Both the position numbers and the translations under genes were made by a program. This document shows, in pieces, positions 15,308 to 24,585 of a DNA stretch of 64,000 bases. The stretch comes from Geomonas silvestris. Lineage in GTDB: Bacteria > Desulfobacterota > Desulfuromonadia > Geobacterales > Geobacteraceae. The first letter of the stretch is position 1, and each line of letters opens with the position of its first letter. The DNA lies in NCBI RefSeq assembly GCF_014193515.1, contig NZ_BLXX01000008.1:158934-222933 (forward strand). The letters are read 5' to 3'. The notes beneath the pieces are model-generated. The model was given only the letters and a program-made list of their open reading frames with translations. It searched no databases and was not told the origin of the DNA.

Positions 15308-16510
15308 TTAGCCTGCCTTTCTGAGCTGCTCGATCCGGTCCAGGATGATCCCGGCGAGTTCCTGCTTGCCGGTGAGCGGCACGTCCTCGAGGCGGCCGTC
15401 GGCGAAGAGGAGCTTCGCGATGTTGGTGTCGACGTTGAAGCCGGCCCCTTCCTGCGAGACGTCGTTGGCGACGATGAGATCGAGGTTCTTCCTGGTGAGC
15501 TTCGCCTTGGCGTTCGCCACCAGGTCGTCGGTCTCGGCGGCGAATCCCACCAGTACCTGCTTCCCCTTCAAGCGCCCCAACTCCCCCAGGATGTCCGGAT
15601 TCTTCTCCAGCTCGATGACGATCTCCTCGGCCCCCTTCTTCACCTTCTGGCCGGCCCGCACCTTGGGGCGGTAATCGGCAACAGCTGCCGCCTTTACCAC
15701 CACGTCGATCTGATCGAGCCGTGCCAGCACCGCCTCGCGCATGGCGGCCGCGCTCTGCACCCGCACGACCTCGACACCATAAGGCGGCGCTATGGCGCAG
15801 GGACCGGTCACCAGGGTCACCTGGGCGCCACGCAGGCGCGCCTGGCGGGCGATGGCGTACCCCATCTTCCCGGAGGAATGGTTAGAGACGAAGCGGACCG
15901 GGTCGATCTCTTCCTGGGTCGGCCCCGCTGTCACCAGGATGCGGGTCCCGGCCAGTTTTTTCGGGGTAAGTGCTGCCAGCGCTTCCTCTAAGAGGAGTTC
16001 CGGCTCGGGAAGCTTCCCCTCCCCTTGGTAACCGCAGGCGAGCATCCCGCTGGCGGGCGGGACGATCAGGTAACCGTGCCGCTTGAGCTTTTCCTCGTTC
16101 TCCCGGTAGATCGGGTTCTGGTACATGTGCACGTTCATCGCCGGCGCGATGAGCACCGGGGCCCGGGTCGCCATGACCGTGGTGGTCAGGAGGTCGTCCG
16201 CGATGCCGTTGGCGATCTTGCCGATGAAGTTCGCCGTGGCCGGCGCGATCACGAACAGGTCGGCGCGCTCGGCGAGCGAGATGTGGCCGATATGCTGCTC
16301 GGAGATCAGGTTGAAGAGCTCGAGATGCACCGGGTTACCCGAGAGGGTCTGGAAGGTGAGCGGCGTCACGAACTCGGTGGCGCCCCGGGTCATCACCACG
16401 TGGACCGCGGCCCCCGCCTTGGTCAGAAGGCGCAGGAGTTCCACCGCCTTGTACACCGCGATCCCCCCGGTCACACCGAGAACGATGGTCTTGCCTCGCA
16501 GCATGGTCAT
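15308..16510 (-). CDS. coaBC: Bifunctional phosphopantothenoylcysteine decarboxylase / phosphopantothenate-cysteine ligase
   Basis: This catalyses two steps of coenzyme A synthesis: ligation of cysteine to 4'-phosphopantothenate (CoaB) and flavin-dependent decarboxylation (CoaC). The N-terminal CoaC half has GVTGGIAVYKAVELLR, the catalytic His in SEQHIGHISLAE, APAMNVHMYQNP and the ASGMLACG substrate clamp. The C-terminal CoaB half has VTAGPTQEEIDPVRFVSNHSSGKMG and KKNPD-like KNPDIL. The 400-residue length is normal. The upstream gene ends four bases away, so they are probably cotranscribed. Confidence 0.96.
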   Translation of the reverse strand: MTMLRGKTIVLGVTGGIAVYKAVELLRLLTKAGAAVHVVMTRGATEFVTPLTFQTLSGNPVHLELFNLISEQHIGHISLAERADLFVIAPATANFIGKIANGIADDLLTTTVMATRAPVLIAPAMNVHMYQNPIYRENEEKLKRHGYLIVPPASGMLACGYQGEGKLPEPELLLEEALAALTPKKLAGTRILVTAGPTQEEIDPVRFVSNHSSGKMGYAIARQARLRGAQVTLVTGPCAIAPPYGVEVVRVQSAAAMREAVLARLDQIDVVVKAAAVADYRPKVRAGQKVKKGAEEIVIELEKNPDILGELGRLKGKQVLVGFAAETDDLVANAKAKLTRKNLDLIVANDVSQEGAGFNVDTNIAKLLFADGRLEDVPLTGKQELAGIILDRIEQLRKAG

Positions 16511-16514
16511 CCCC

Positions 16515-17144
16515 CTACTCGTTGAGGTACGGGTTGTAGCGCCGCTCCTGCCCGATGGTGCTGGAAGGGCCGTGCCCCGGCCAGACCACGGTGGTGTCGT
16601 CGAGCGGCATCAGTTTCTCGTTGATGGAGCGGATCAGCTGCTCGTGCGAGCCGCCGGGGAGATCGGTGCGCCCGACGGAATCGGCAAAGAGGGTATCCCC
16701 GGTGATGACCACCCCCTCGTTTCTCAACAGCAGGCAGCACCCCCCCTGGGTGTGCCCCGGGGTGTGCAGCACCTCGATGGTCCTCTTTCCGTAGCTCAGC
16801 TGCATGCCGTCGGTGAGGTAGCGGTCCGGAAGCGGGGAGTTCTCCACCACCAGCCCGTAGTTCTGGGCGGAGCGCGCCGCCATCTCGAGCAGCCGCAGGT
16901 CGCTTTGGTGGATCAGGAATTCCGCGCCGGTCGCCTCCTTCACCTGCCGGTTGCCGCCGACATGGTCGAAGTGACCGTGGGTGTTGATGAGGTACTTGAT
17001 CTTGAGCCCGAGGCGGTTAACCGCGGCGAGCACCATGTCGCTGTCCGCACCGGGGTCGACCACCACCCCTTCCTTGCTCTGCTTGTCTCCCAGGATCAAG
17101 CAGTTAACCCCCAAGGGGCCGACCACGATCGTTTCCAAAAGCAT
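16515..17144 (-). CDS. Metallo-beta-lactamase fold hydrolase, glyoxalase II-like
   Basis: The start at 17144 (MLLETIVVG) follows GAAGGAGG; an upstream in-frame codon at 17192 lies inside the neighbouring gene. The 209-residue protein has the metal-binding THGHFDHVGG motif, HTPGHTQGG, GDTLF and WPGHGPSSTIG, all the ligands of a binuclear zinc site. Single-domain proteins of this type are often thioester hydrolases or persulfide dioxygenase relatives; the substrate is not clear. It is cytosolic and lies between coaBC and a YhaM-like nuclease on the same strand. Confidence 0.85.
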   Translation of the reverse strand: MLLETIVVGPLGVNCLILGDKQSKEGVVVDPGADSDMVLAAVNRLGLKIKYLINTHGHFDHVGGNRQVKEATGAEFLIHQSDLRLLEMAARSAQNYGLVVENSPLPDRYLTDGMQLSYGKRTIEVLHTPGHTQGGCCLLLRNEGVVITGDTLFADSVGRTDLPGGSHEQLIRSINEKLMPLDDTTVVWPGHGPSSTIGQERRYNPYLNE

Positions 17145-17178
17145 CTGTTCCTCCTTCACCGGGTCGCGTAAGACCCGA

Positions 17179-18354
17179 TCAAAACACGTCAAAATCGTCT
17201 TTCAGGGCGGCGAACGGGCTGTTGCTGAAGCTCTTGCGTTCGCCGCGGGGCTGTTGGGGCCGCGGCGCCTCCTGCTTGCCCGCCGCTGCAGGCTGCTGCG
17301 GCGCTCTCTGAGAAGCAGTCTTAGCCGCCGCAGGCTCGGGGGACGGGACCGGATCGAGCGACGCCGGTTCCGGCTCCGGGCACTCCTCCGGACCTGCCGT
17401 GGGGAGGCAGTTCTCCTTGAAGAAGTAGCGGTCGTAGAGCCGGTGGTACGAGGTCCAGCGCGACGGGTTGTCCGGCTCCTTTTTGATGTGGGTCTTGATC
17501 CCGTTTATCTTGGAGTCCAGATCGTCCAGGTAGTTGAGGATGGTGGCCTCGACGGTCTTCGGTCGCTTCGGGGAGCCGTACTCGTACTGGCCGTGGTGCG
17601 ACAACAGCATGTGCTTTAAAAGCATCCCGAGTTCGAAGGGGAACCCCGGCAGGCTCGCGATGCGCTCCTGCAGCATCTCGACCCCGATGGTGATGTGGCC
17701 GATCAGCTTCCCCTCGTCTGAGTAGTCGAAGGCGCGCAGGTAGGTCATCTCGCGCACCTTGCCGATGTCGTGCAACAGCGCGCCGACGACCAGAAGGTCC
17801 CGGTTCAGCCCCTCGTAGAGCGGCATGATGGCGTCCACCAGCTTGGCGACCGACAGGGAGTGCTCCAAAAGCCCCCCCAGGTAGACGTGGTGCATCCCCT
17901 TGGCGGCAGGGGCGATCCGGTACTGGGCCAAAAGCTCCGGGTCGGAGAAGAAGGCGGTCAACAGGCGCTTCAGGTCCGGGTCCGCGAGGGAGCCGACCAG
18001 CTGCCAGAGCTCCTCCACCATCTCGTTTATGTCGCGCTCGGTCTCCGGGAGGAAATCGGCAAGCTCCACCGACTCCTCGGGGACCCGCTTCAGCTCGGAG
18101 AGGATCAGCTGCATCTTGCCAAGGTACACCGAGGCCTTGGCGCGCACCCCAAGAAAGTCGTTCTTGTCGAACATCTCGGCGATCTGGTCGGCGTTGTCCC
18201 AGACCTTGGCATCCACCTCGCCGGTCTTGTCCATGAGCTTCAAGGTGAGGTAGGGCTTGCCGTTTTTCGCCATGGCCATGATCTTGTCCTTGACGAGGTA
18301 GACCGACTCGACGATGTCGCGGTCCTTGATATCGGCGATGTATTTCTTTTTCAA
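17179..18354 (-). CDS. YhaM-like 3'-5' exoribonuclease (OB fold plus HD domain)
   Basis: I favour the TTG at 18354 because AAGGAG lies six bases before it and the product starts KKKYIADIKDRD, as family members do; an ATG at 18378 is the alternative. The OB-fold (about 10-95) has VESVYLVKDKIMAMAKNGKPYLTL. The HD domain has GLLEHSLSVAKLVDAI, GALLHDIGKVREM and LLSHHGQYEYGSPKRP. YhaM enzymes degrade RNA or single-stranded DNA from the 3' end. The last 80 residues are Pro/Ala/Gln-rich and look unstructured, an addition relative to the core family. Confidence 0.85.
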   Translation of the reverse strand: MKKKYIADIKDRDIVESVYLVKDKIMAMAKNGKPYLTLKLMDKTGEVDAKVWDNADQIAEMFDKNDFLGVRAKASVYLGKMQLILSELKRVPEESVELADFLPETERDINEMVEELWQLVGSLADPDLKRLLTAFFSDPELLAQYRIAPAAKGMHHVYLGGLLEHSLSVAKLVDAIMPLYEGLNRDLLVVGALLHDIGKVREMTYLRAFDYSDEGKLIGHITIGVEMLQERIASLPGFPFELGMLLKHMLLSHHGQYEYGSPKRPKTVEATILNYLDDLDSKINGIKTHIKKEPDNPSRWTSYHRLYDRYFFKENCLPTAGPEECPEPEPASLDPVPSPEPAAAKTASQRAPQQPAAAGKQEAPRPQQPRGERKSFSNSPFAALKDDFDVF

Positions 18355-18476
18355 AGGAAGCTCCTTGTCGATTATCATGTGGGGCGGTAGGCGGTTCTTC
18401 TCATTGTAACAGTTACCGCGTGTACCGCTCAATGGCTGCGCCCTTAACTGCCAGGAAAGCGGGCGCGGGCGCAGGG

Positions 18477-20054
18477 TCAGGGGGCTTCCAGCCCCAGGGC
18501 GGCCGCGATGGCGTCGGCGACCCGGATCCCGTCGAGGGCGGCACTCATGATGCCGCCGGCGTAACCCGCCCCTTCGCCGGTCGGGTAGAGCCCGCGGTGG
18601 GTGACCGACTGCAGGTCCTCGCCGCGCGGGATGCGCACCGGCGAGGAGGTCCTGGTCTCCACGCCGATCAAGGTCGCCTCGGCGCTGATAAAGCCGCGCA
18701 TCCGGTTTTCGAAATCGCGGATCCCCTCGCGCAGGGTCGCGGTGACCGGCGGCGGGAAGAGCCCGGAGAGCTCGCTCTCGGTGCAGCCGGGGCGGTAGCT
18801 GGTGGCAACTGTCCCCCTCCCCTGCCCCAGGAAGGCCAGGAGGTTCTGCGCCGGTGCCAGGTAGCCGCCACCGCCCGCCTCGAAGGCCCGCCGCTCCAAA
18901 AGGCGCTGGAACTCGACCCCGGCCAGCGGCTCGGCGCTGCCGAAGTCCTCGCGCCCCACCGTCGCCACCAGGGCGCTGTTCGCGGAGGGGGAGTTGCGCC
19001 GGTAGCCGCTCATGCCGTTCACCACCACCCCGCCCGGCTCGCTGGCGGCGGCCACCACCACCCCGCCCGGGCACATGCAAAACGAGTAGGCGGAGCGCCC
19101 GGTCTCCCGGTTGTTGTAGGTAAGCGCGTACTCCGCGGGGGGGAGCGCCGGGTGCGGGTTGCGGCCGTACTGGATCTCGTCGATGAGCCTTTGGGGGTGC
19201 TCCACCCTGAGCCCGACGGCGAAGGGTTTCTGCTCGATCCGCACCCCCGCATCTAGGAGCATGGCGTAGGTGTCGCGGGCACTGTGGCCGGGCGCGAGCA
19301 CCAGGAACTCGCAGGGGGACTCCTCGCCGCCGTTCACCCGGACGCCGGCAACCCGTCCCTTCTGGAACTCGACGCCGCTTAACAGGCTCTCGAAGCGGAT
19401 CTCGAAGCCGGCTGCGTTGAGCCGCTCCCTGATGCCGCGCACCACGGTGCGCAGCCGGTCGGTGCCGATGTGCGGCTTCGCCGCGTAGAGGATCTCCTCG
19501 GGTGCCCCGAAACGCACCAGCTGCTCCAGGACGTAGCGGGTGTTGGGATCCTTGACCCGGCAGGTGAGCTTGCCGTCCGAGAAGGTCCCGGCGCCCCCCT
19601 CGCCGAACTGCACGTTGCTCTCCGGGTCGAGCTCCCCCAGGCGCCAGAAGCGCGCCACGTCGCGGGAGCGCTCGTCGACCGCGCGGCCGCGCTCCAGGAT
19701 GGTGGCGCTGAGCCCGTACTCCGCCAGGCGCAGTGCCGCGAAGAGCCCGGCCGGCCCCATCCCGACGACGACGATCCCGTCGCGGGGGGCAAGGCGCGGG
19801 AAACGCTTGGGTGTGACCGGCTCCAGCCGGGTCAGGTCCCCCCCGGTCTTCACCTTGTGCTCGTCTTTTAACGAGAACTGCACCGTGTAGACCAGCTTGA
19901 TGCGCCCCTTCTTGCGGGCGTCCACCCCCTTGCGCACCAGGGTGAGCGAGGTGATCTCGGATTCGGCGACACGGGCGGCCCGGGCGACCAGGGGACGCAA
20001 CAGGGCTTCCTCGTCACCGGGGTTCAAGGTGAGGTTACGCAACAGAAATGGCAT
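18477..20054 (-). CDS. FAD-dependent dehydrogenase-like flavoprotein
   Basis: This 525-residue cytosolic protein has an N-terminal alpha/beta domain (about 1-95; MPFLLRNLTLNPGDEEALL). A Rossmann FAD-binding motif follows (GIVVVGMGPAGLFAALRLAE). NVQFGEGGAGTFSDGKLTCR and the late FAD motif LYPTGEGAGYAGGIMSAALDG are typical of the uncharacterised COG2509-type family. No Cys pair of a disulfide reductase is evident. The reaction is unknown. A response regulator ends 11 bp upstream, so cotranscription is likely. Confidence 0.8.
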   Translation of the reverse strand: MPFLLRNLTLNPGDEEALLRPLVARAARVAESEITSLTLVRKGVDARKKGRIKLVYTVQFSLKDEHKVKTGGDLTRLEPVTPKRFPRLAPRDGIVVVGMGPAGLFAALRLAEYGLSATILERGRAVDERSRDVARFWRLGELDPESNVQFGEGGAGTFSDGKLTCRVKDPNTRYVLEQLVRFGAPEEILYAAKPHIGTDRLRTVVRGIRERLNAAGFEIRFESLLSGVEFQKGRVAGVRVNGGEESPCEFLVLAPGHSARDTYAMLLDAGVRIEQKPFAVGLRVEHPQRLIDEIQYGRNPHPALPPAEYALTYNNRETGRSAYSFCMCPGGVVVAAASEPGGVVVNGMSGYRRNSPSANSALVATVGREDFGSAEPLAGVEFQRLLERRAFEAGGGGYLAPAQNLLAFLGQGRGTVATSYRPGCTESELSGLFPPPVTATLREGIRDFENRMRGFISAEATLIGVETRTSSPVRIPRGEDLQSVTHRGLYPTGEGAGYAGGIMSAALDGIRVADAIAAALGLEAP

Positions 20055-20065
20055 GGGGATATCCG

Positions 20066-20470
20066 TCAGGCGGCACCGGCGCCGCGGCGCTTCCGATCCA
20101 GGAGCTGCTCGACGATGATGACGATGTCCAGGGGCTTGGTGGATTTGGGGATGTGCACCTTGGCGCCCATCTCGGGCTCCTGGTGTTCGTGCGGGGCTCC
20201 CTGGAACATGGAGGTAAGCAGGACGATGACCGGGTCGCGGTCGCCGGCCAGCCGGGAGATCTCCAGGCAGGTGCTGACCCCGCCCATACGGGGCATGACG
20301 AGGTCCGAGATCACCGCCTCGGGGAGGTGCTCGCTGAAAGCCTGCACCCCGGCCAGGCCGTCCGGTGCGGTGACCACCTCGAACCCCGCCTCGCTGAAGG
20401 CGTCGGAGAGGACTTTCAGGAAGAATTTATCGTCGTCGACGAGGAGAATCTTTCCCCGATGAGCAGTCAT
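20066..20470 (-). CDS. Single-domain response regulator
   Basis: The 134-residue protein is one CheY-like receiver. The acidic pocket is VDDD, the phospho-acceptor Asp is in AVISDLVMPRMGG, the Thr/Ser switch is LLTSM and the Lys is in HIPKS. There is no output domain. Unusually, the loop after the Thr is long and His/Glu-rich (GAPHEHQEPEMG). Its likely partner is the receiver-kinase encoded just upstream at 20549-21739. Confidence 0.88.
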   Translation of the reverse strand: MTAHRGKILLVDDDKFFLKVLSDAFSEAGFEVVTAPDGLAGVQAFSEHLPEAVISDLVMPRMGGVSTCLEISRLAGDRDPVIVLLTSMFQGAPHEHQEPEMGAKVHIPKSTKPLDIVIIVEQLLDRKRRGAGAA

Positions 20471-20548
20471 TTCGACCTCTAAGCCGCTAAGGATGGGCCA
20501 TCATACAAAAATGCGGTCGAAAAGAAAAGGGGAAACGCCCCGGAAAGA

Positions 20549-21739
20549 CTACTGTGGGGTGAGCGGCAGGCGTACGGAGAAGGTGGTCCCTGACGAGTCG
20601 CTCTTCTCAACCTCGATCTTCCCCTTGTAGGTCTTCACGATGCGCAGCACCACCGAGAGACCCAGGCCGGTGCCGCGGCTGTTGGTGGTGAAAAAGGGGT
20701 CGAAGATGTTGGGGAGGTTCTCGGGCGGGATCCCGGGACCGGTATCCGAGACGCGCATGTTGATGTAGTGGTCGTCCTGGTCGAGCTGCACCGCGAGGGT
20801 ACCCTCCTCCTCCATGACATGGATCGAGTTCAGGAAGAGGTTGGTGAAGATCTGCTCGATCTCCATGGGATCGGCCTTGATGGCCGGCGGTATGCTCCGG
20901 AAATCGGTGACCACCTTGATCTTCTTCTGGCGCAGCTGGGGCGTGAACGCCTCCAGGGTGTTCTCCAGGATCCGGTCCACCCGCACCTCGCTGATCTCAA
21001 AGCGCGGCCTTTTGGCGGCGTCCAAAAGTTTCCTCAAGATGCCGTCGATCCGGTCCACCTCTTTTAAGATCTTGTCCACGTAGTCCAGGCGCTCGGGGTC
21101 CTCGAGACCGCTTCTGATGAGCTGCACGAAAAGCGCGATGGAGTTGAGCGGGTTGCGGATCTCGTGCGCCATCCCGGCGGAGAGGTACCCAAGGGTAGCG
21201 AGCTTCTCGGACTGCACGATCTCGGCCTGGGCGCGGCGCAGCGCCTCGCTCTTCTCCTGCACCCGCTCCTCGAGGTCACGGTTCCACTGGGCGATCTCCG
21301 CCAAGAGGCGCTCGCGCTCGCTCAAAAGCGCGCGGTTTTGCAGCTCGACGGCGCGCAGCTTCAAGACGCTCTCGATGCGCTCCACCATGTCCTGGTTGTT
21401 GAAGGGCTTCAGGATGTAGTCGGAGGCCCCGGCCTTCATGAGCTCGACGGCGATCTCCTCGCTCCCCTTGCCGGTGAACATGATGACGTAGGTCTCGGGG
21501 AAGCGCCGGCGGATCTCCTTCAAGGCCGTCAGGCCGTCCATGTCCGGCATCATGTAGTCGAGCAGCACCAGTTCCGGACGCTCCGACTCGATGGTGGCGA
21601 GACCTTCCCGGGCGTTTAGGGCGGTGAAGATCTGGTAGCCGCGGTTTTTCAGGATGATGGCGGTCAGGTCGAGGATGACCTTCTCGTCGTCGACGATCAG
21701 CACCCGGCCGCGCGACTGTTTCTCAGGACTCGTGGTCAT
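20549..21739 (-). CDS. Response regulator-histidine kinase fusion
   Basis: This protein of about 396 residues has an N-terminal receiver ([31 protein letters not shown]). A coiled coil rich in Glu and Arg follows. The HisKA domain has phospho-His in [19 protein letters not shown]. The ATPase domain carries N ([10 protein letters not shown]), G1 ([14 protein letters not shown]) and G2 (GTGLGLSVV). It lacks membrane segments, so it is cytosolic and takes input through its receiver. A GTG at 21754 is an alternative start. The adjacent single-domain regulator is a plausible partner. Confidence 0.9.
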   Translation of the reverse strand: MTTSPEKQSRGRVLIVDDEKVILDLTAIILKNRGYQIFTALNAREGLATIESERPELVLLDYMMPDMDGLTALKEIRRRFPETYVIMFTGKGSEEIAVELMKAGASDYILKPFNNQDMVERIESVLKLRAVELQNRALLSERERLLAEIAQWNRDLEERVQEKSEALRRAQAEIVQSEKLATLGYLSAGMAHEIRNPLNSIALFVQLIRSGLEDPERLDYVDKILKEVDRIDGILRKLLDAAKRPRFEISEVRVDRILENTLEAFTPQLRQKKIKVVTDFRSIPPAIKADPMEIEQIFTNLFLNSIHVMEEEGTLAVQLDQDDHYINMRVSDTGPGIPPENLPNIFDPFFTTNSRGTGLGLSVVLRIVKTYKGKIEVEKSDSSGTTFSVRLPLTPQ

Positions 21740-21848
21740 TATGGTGGCTCTCACTTTGTTCGGAAGATCCGGAACGTTTGAGTAGTCGTACTATGCAAGA
21801 AGCTGTAAGTCAAGCTTTCATCTGGCGGGGGGAGCGGCTCCCGGACTG

Positions 21849-21881
21849 GCAAAAAAAAGGGGCAGCTGTATGCCGCCCCTT
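21849..21881 (-). terminator. Intrinsic terminator of the universal stress protein gene
   Basis: The stem AAGGGGC/GCCCCTT (21857-21881) is followed on the minus strand by a run of eight T. It ends the long ndk-to-usp gene row. Confidence 0.75.
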
Positions 21882-21904
21882 AAAGCTGTTGCTGCCCCCA
21901 CGCA

Positions 21905-22348
21905 TCAGGGGAGTCTGACGGTCACCACCGGGCAGAGCGCCTTGCGCACCACGCGCTCGGCGGTCGAGCCGAACAGGAGGTGGTCGATGCCGCTTCTTCC
22001 CTGGGTCCCCAAAACGATGAAGGCGACCTGGTGCGTCTCCGAGTACTTGAGGATCTCCTCGAAGGGGATGCCGGTGACGATGACCGAGTCGTAGTTGGCA
22101 AACTCGGCCATGTGGCTTTTGCAGAACTTCTCCATCATCTGCTGCGCCCCCTCCTCGATCTCCTTCTCCAGGTTCTCGAAGGAGACGTGCGGGACGTAGA
22201 AACCGCGCAGGTCCACCGGTTCGTTGATCACGTGCAGCACGGTGAGGCGGCTGCCGAACTTCTGGGCCAAGGCGAGCGCGTATTCGAAGGCGTGCTCGGA
22301 ACTTTCGGAAAAATCGGTGGCAAAGAGAATCTTGTCGAAGCTGCGCAT
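21905..22348 (-). CDS. Universal stress protein UspA family
   Basis: This 147-residue protein is a single Usp domain. It begins FDKILFATDFSESSEHAFEYAL and ends with the ATP-binding motif GTQGRSGIDHLLFGSTAERV (G-x2-G-x9-G-S). ATP-binding members act in stress survival and often form homodimers in the cytosol. It is the last gene of a minus-strand run; a receiver protein lies immediately upstream. Confidence 0.93.
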   Translation of the reverse strand: MRSFDKILFATDFSESSEHAFEYALALAQKFGSRLTVLHVINEPVDLRGFYVPHVSFENLEKEIEEGAQQMMEKFCKSHMAEFANYDSVIVTGIPFEEILKYSETHQVAFIVLGTQGRSGIDHLLFGSTAERVVRKALCPVVTVRLP

Positions 22349-22376
22349 CTGAACTTCCCCCTTTCGCGGGCCGTGG

Positions 22377-22841
22377 TCAGTGGCTCGTTTCCTTGAAAAT
22401 CTTTTTCAGGATGGACTTCAACTCGTCTATTTTCACCGGCTTGTTGATGTACTCGAAGGCGCCCAGGTTCATCGCCTCGATGTACGATTCGACACCGCCG
22501 TAGGCCGTAATCATGATGACATTGGAGCGGGGGTAGCTGCGGTTCAACTCTTTTAAAAAGGTGATCCCATTCATCTCCGGCATGTTGATGTCAGTGACGA
22601 TCAGGTTCACTTCCTGTTCACGCAGGTAGTTGAGGGCTTCGAAACCGTTGGCCACACTATCGACGTGGAACCCCTCCTTGGCAAGCAGGCGGGACAGTCC
22701 AATACGTGCGTTTTCTTCGTCATCCACAACCAATATACGTTTGGGCTGCTTTGCCAAGTGTGACTCCGGCCTTTGTAGTAATTTTGAACTGTTTGATTCT
22801 AGCACCGGCAGTTCACCTGTCAAGCTACCGACCCGATTCAT
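22377..22841 (-). CDS. Response regulator receiver protein
   Basis: The protein has a 30-residue N-terminal extension and then one receiver domain (about 35-152). VVDDEE forms the acidic pocket, the phospho-Asp is in LIVTDINMPEMNG, the Thr in MITAYGG and the Lys in YINKPVK. The receiver is of the NtrC type, but no AAA+ or DNA-binding domain follows. The gene starts 28 bp after rodZ and may share its transcript. Confidence 0.88.
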   Translation of the reverse strand: MNRVGSLTGELPVLESNSSKLLQRPESHLAKQPKRILVVDDEENARIGLSRLLAKEGFHVDSVANGFEALNYLREQEVNLIVTDINMPEMNGITFLKELNRSYPRSNVIMITAYGGVESYIEAMNLGAFEYINKPVKIDELKSILKKIFKETSH

Positions 22842-22869
22842 AAAGCGCTCCGTTTGCCTGCGCTAAAAC

Positions 22870-23739
22870 CTACTCGTTCTTCAGTTCCACGTGGGCCGGC
22901 TTCCCCGACTCTCCCAGTTTGAGCGGGCGGCCGTTGAAGTCCCCCTCGGCGGCGGCGCCGTCTCCCAGGTCCACCACGAAGGAGCGCTTCCCCTTCCATT
23001 CGATGATGTCGCCGGCCTTCAGGTCGTAGCGCTGCGAGATGCTGTCGTCGATGGTGATGCTGAGCCAGCTGTCCTGGTTGAACTTGAGCCTCAGGACCCC
23101 GCCGTCGCGCTTGGCGGGGGTGCCGGCTGGTGCGGCGGCAGGAGCCGGTGCGCCCTGGGGAGCCTGGGCCTGGGACGGCGCGGGGGGCGCGGCCGGGGTT
23201 CCCGGAGCCAGCTGGGCGGAGCTGCGCGGCGGCTGCACCGGTTGGGCAGCCGGGGCCGGCGTGGGTGCGGGTGCGGCGGGAGCCGGCGCGGTCTTGGCCA
23301 CTTGCGGTGCCGGCTTCTCGTCGCTTTCTCTGAAGAAGAAGGCGGCCACGATCACCAGGGCGAGGAGGACGACCGGCACCACCCAGCGGCCACCCCCGTC
23401 CAGGCGGGCGCGCTCCACCACCTGACGGGGACGCTCGGGTTCCGCCTTCGCCTCCGCCTGCCCCGCTGGGCGCGCACTGGGGAGTCCCGCTTCGTAGCGA
23501 CGCACCGCCTCGTCCCCCGAGAGACCGAGGAACTGGGCGTAGAGCCTTAAAAACCCCTTGATGTAGGCCTGGTTGGGGAGCTTGTCGAACTGCCCCTGCT
23601 CGATGGCGACCAGGTAGCTCTTGCTGATCTTGGTGGTCCGGGACGCCTCGTCCAACGGGAGCCCGCGCGACTCGCGCACGCCGCGCAGGTAATCCCCTAC
23701 CGGGAGTTCTGCGACCTGTTCTGCCTCTGGCTCGGACAC
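22870..23739 (-). CDS. rodZ: RodZ-like helix-turn-helix membrane protein
   Basis: The N-terminal XRE-type helix-turn-helix domain (about 13-90) contains GDYLRGVRESRGLPLDEAS, SYLVAIEQGQFDKLP and YIKGFLRLYAQFLGL. One transmembrane helix (WVVPVVLLALVIVAAFFF, about 122-139) follows, then a Pro/Ala-rich linker and a C-terminal beta domain (LRLKFNQDSWLSITIDD). This order is that of RodZ, which binds MreB and helps set rod shape. The gene follows the TPR lipoprotein gene by seven bases. Confidence 0.88.
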   Translation of the reverse strand: MSEPEAEQVAELPVGDYLRGVRESRGLPLDEASRTTKISKSYLVAIEQGQFDKLPNQAYIKGFLRLYAQFLGLSGDEAVRRYEAGLPSARPAGQAEAKAEPERPRQVVERARLDGGGRWVVPVVLLALVIVAAFFFRESDEKPAPQVAKTAPAPAAPAPTPAPAAQPVQPPRSSAQLAPGTPAAPPAPSQAQAPQGAPAPAAAPAGTPAKRDGGVLRLKFNQDSWLSITIDDSISQRYDLKAGDIIEWKGKRSFVVDLGDGAAAEGDFNGRPLKLGESGKPAHVELKNE

Positions 23740-23746
23740 GTTCGCC

Positions 23747-24490
23747 TCACTTGAGCAGGTCCAGGTATTCCCTGGAGAGCTGCCCGATCTCGGAATCTGG
23801 AGCTATGCGGATCACTTCCTTGAAGGAGCGCTTGGCGCCGGCACTGTCCTTGAGCTTCACCTGGGCCAGTGCCAGGTAGTAGTGCGCGTTCGCGTAGCTT
23901 GCGTTCAACTGCAGGGCCTTGCGGTACTCGCCGACGGCAAGGTCGGGCTTGTCCATCGCGAAGTAGACCCGCCCCAGGTACACCCTGGCGCGCGGATCGA
24001 GCGGATTTTTCCCCACCGCGCCGCGCAAAAGGGCAAGCGCCTGCTGGTGCTCCCCCTTCCCCAGGTAGGCGAGCCCCAGGTTGATCGAGGCGTTGTCCTG
24101 TCCCTGGTAGAAGATGTCGTCCTGCACCTTCTTGAACTGGACGATGGCATCGTCCCAGCGCTTCATCTCGAGGTAGTTGACCCCAAGGTTGTTGCGCACC
24201 TCCGAGAAGTCCGGCTTGAGCTCGATGGCCCGCAGGTACTTAAGCTCGGCCAAGTCGTAGCGCCCCTTGCGGAAGTAGGCGAGCCCCAGGTCGTTCAGGA
24301 GTGCTGGGTCTTTCGGGGTGAGCTTCTCCGCCTCACTGTATTCCACCAGCGCGGCGGTGAAGTTGTTTTCCGCATAGAAGGACTGTCCCATCTGATAGTG
24401 GTAGAGGGATTTGTTCTTGGCGGCCTGATTGACAGCGCATCCGGAAGCTGAAAGCAAACAGACGACGATGAAGATGAATAAACGCGGCAT
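23747..24490 (-). CDS. TPR-repeat lipoprotein, PilF/PilW-like
   Basis: This 247-residue protein has a lipobox ending SASGC (Cys about 18). Five to six tetratricopeptide repeats fill the rest, for example YHYQMGQSFYAENNFTAALV and NDLGLAYFRKGRYDLAELKY. PilF/PilW lipoproteins help assemble the type IV pilus secretin in the outer membrane, and Geobacter uses type IV pili. TPR lipoproteins are diverse, however, so the pilus role is inference. It lies between pfkB-type kinase and rodZ genes on the same strand. Confidence 0.82.
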   Translation of the reverse strand: MPRLFIFIVVCLLSASGCAVNQAAKNKSLYHYQMGQSFYAENNFTAALVEYSEAEKLTPKDPALLNDLGLAYFRKGRYDLAELKYLRAIELKPDFSEVRNNLGVNYLEMKRWDDAIVQFKKVQDDIFYQGQDNASINLGLAYLGKGEHQQALALLRGAVGKNPLDPRARVYLGRVYFAMDKPDLAVGEYRKALQLNASYANAHYYLALAQVKLKDSAGAKRSFKEVIRIAPDSEIGQLSREYLDLLK

Positions 24491-24585
24491 GGCGCCTCAC
24501 CTGAAAGATTCCCGCAAGTTCCGTCAAAAATTAACAGATCGGCGAAGTAATGTCAATGAAACCGCCTAAGTCCGGCCGGTCGGCC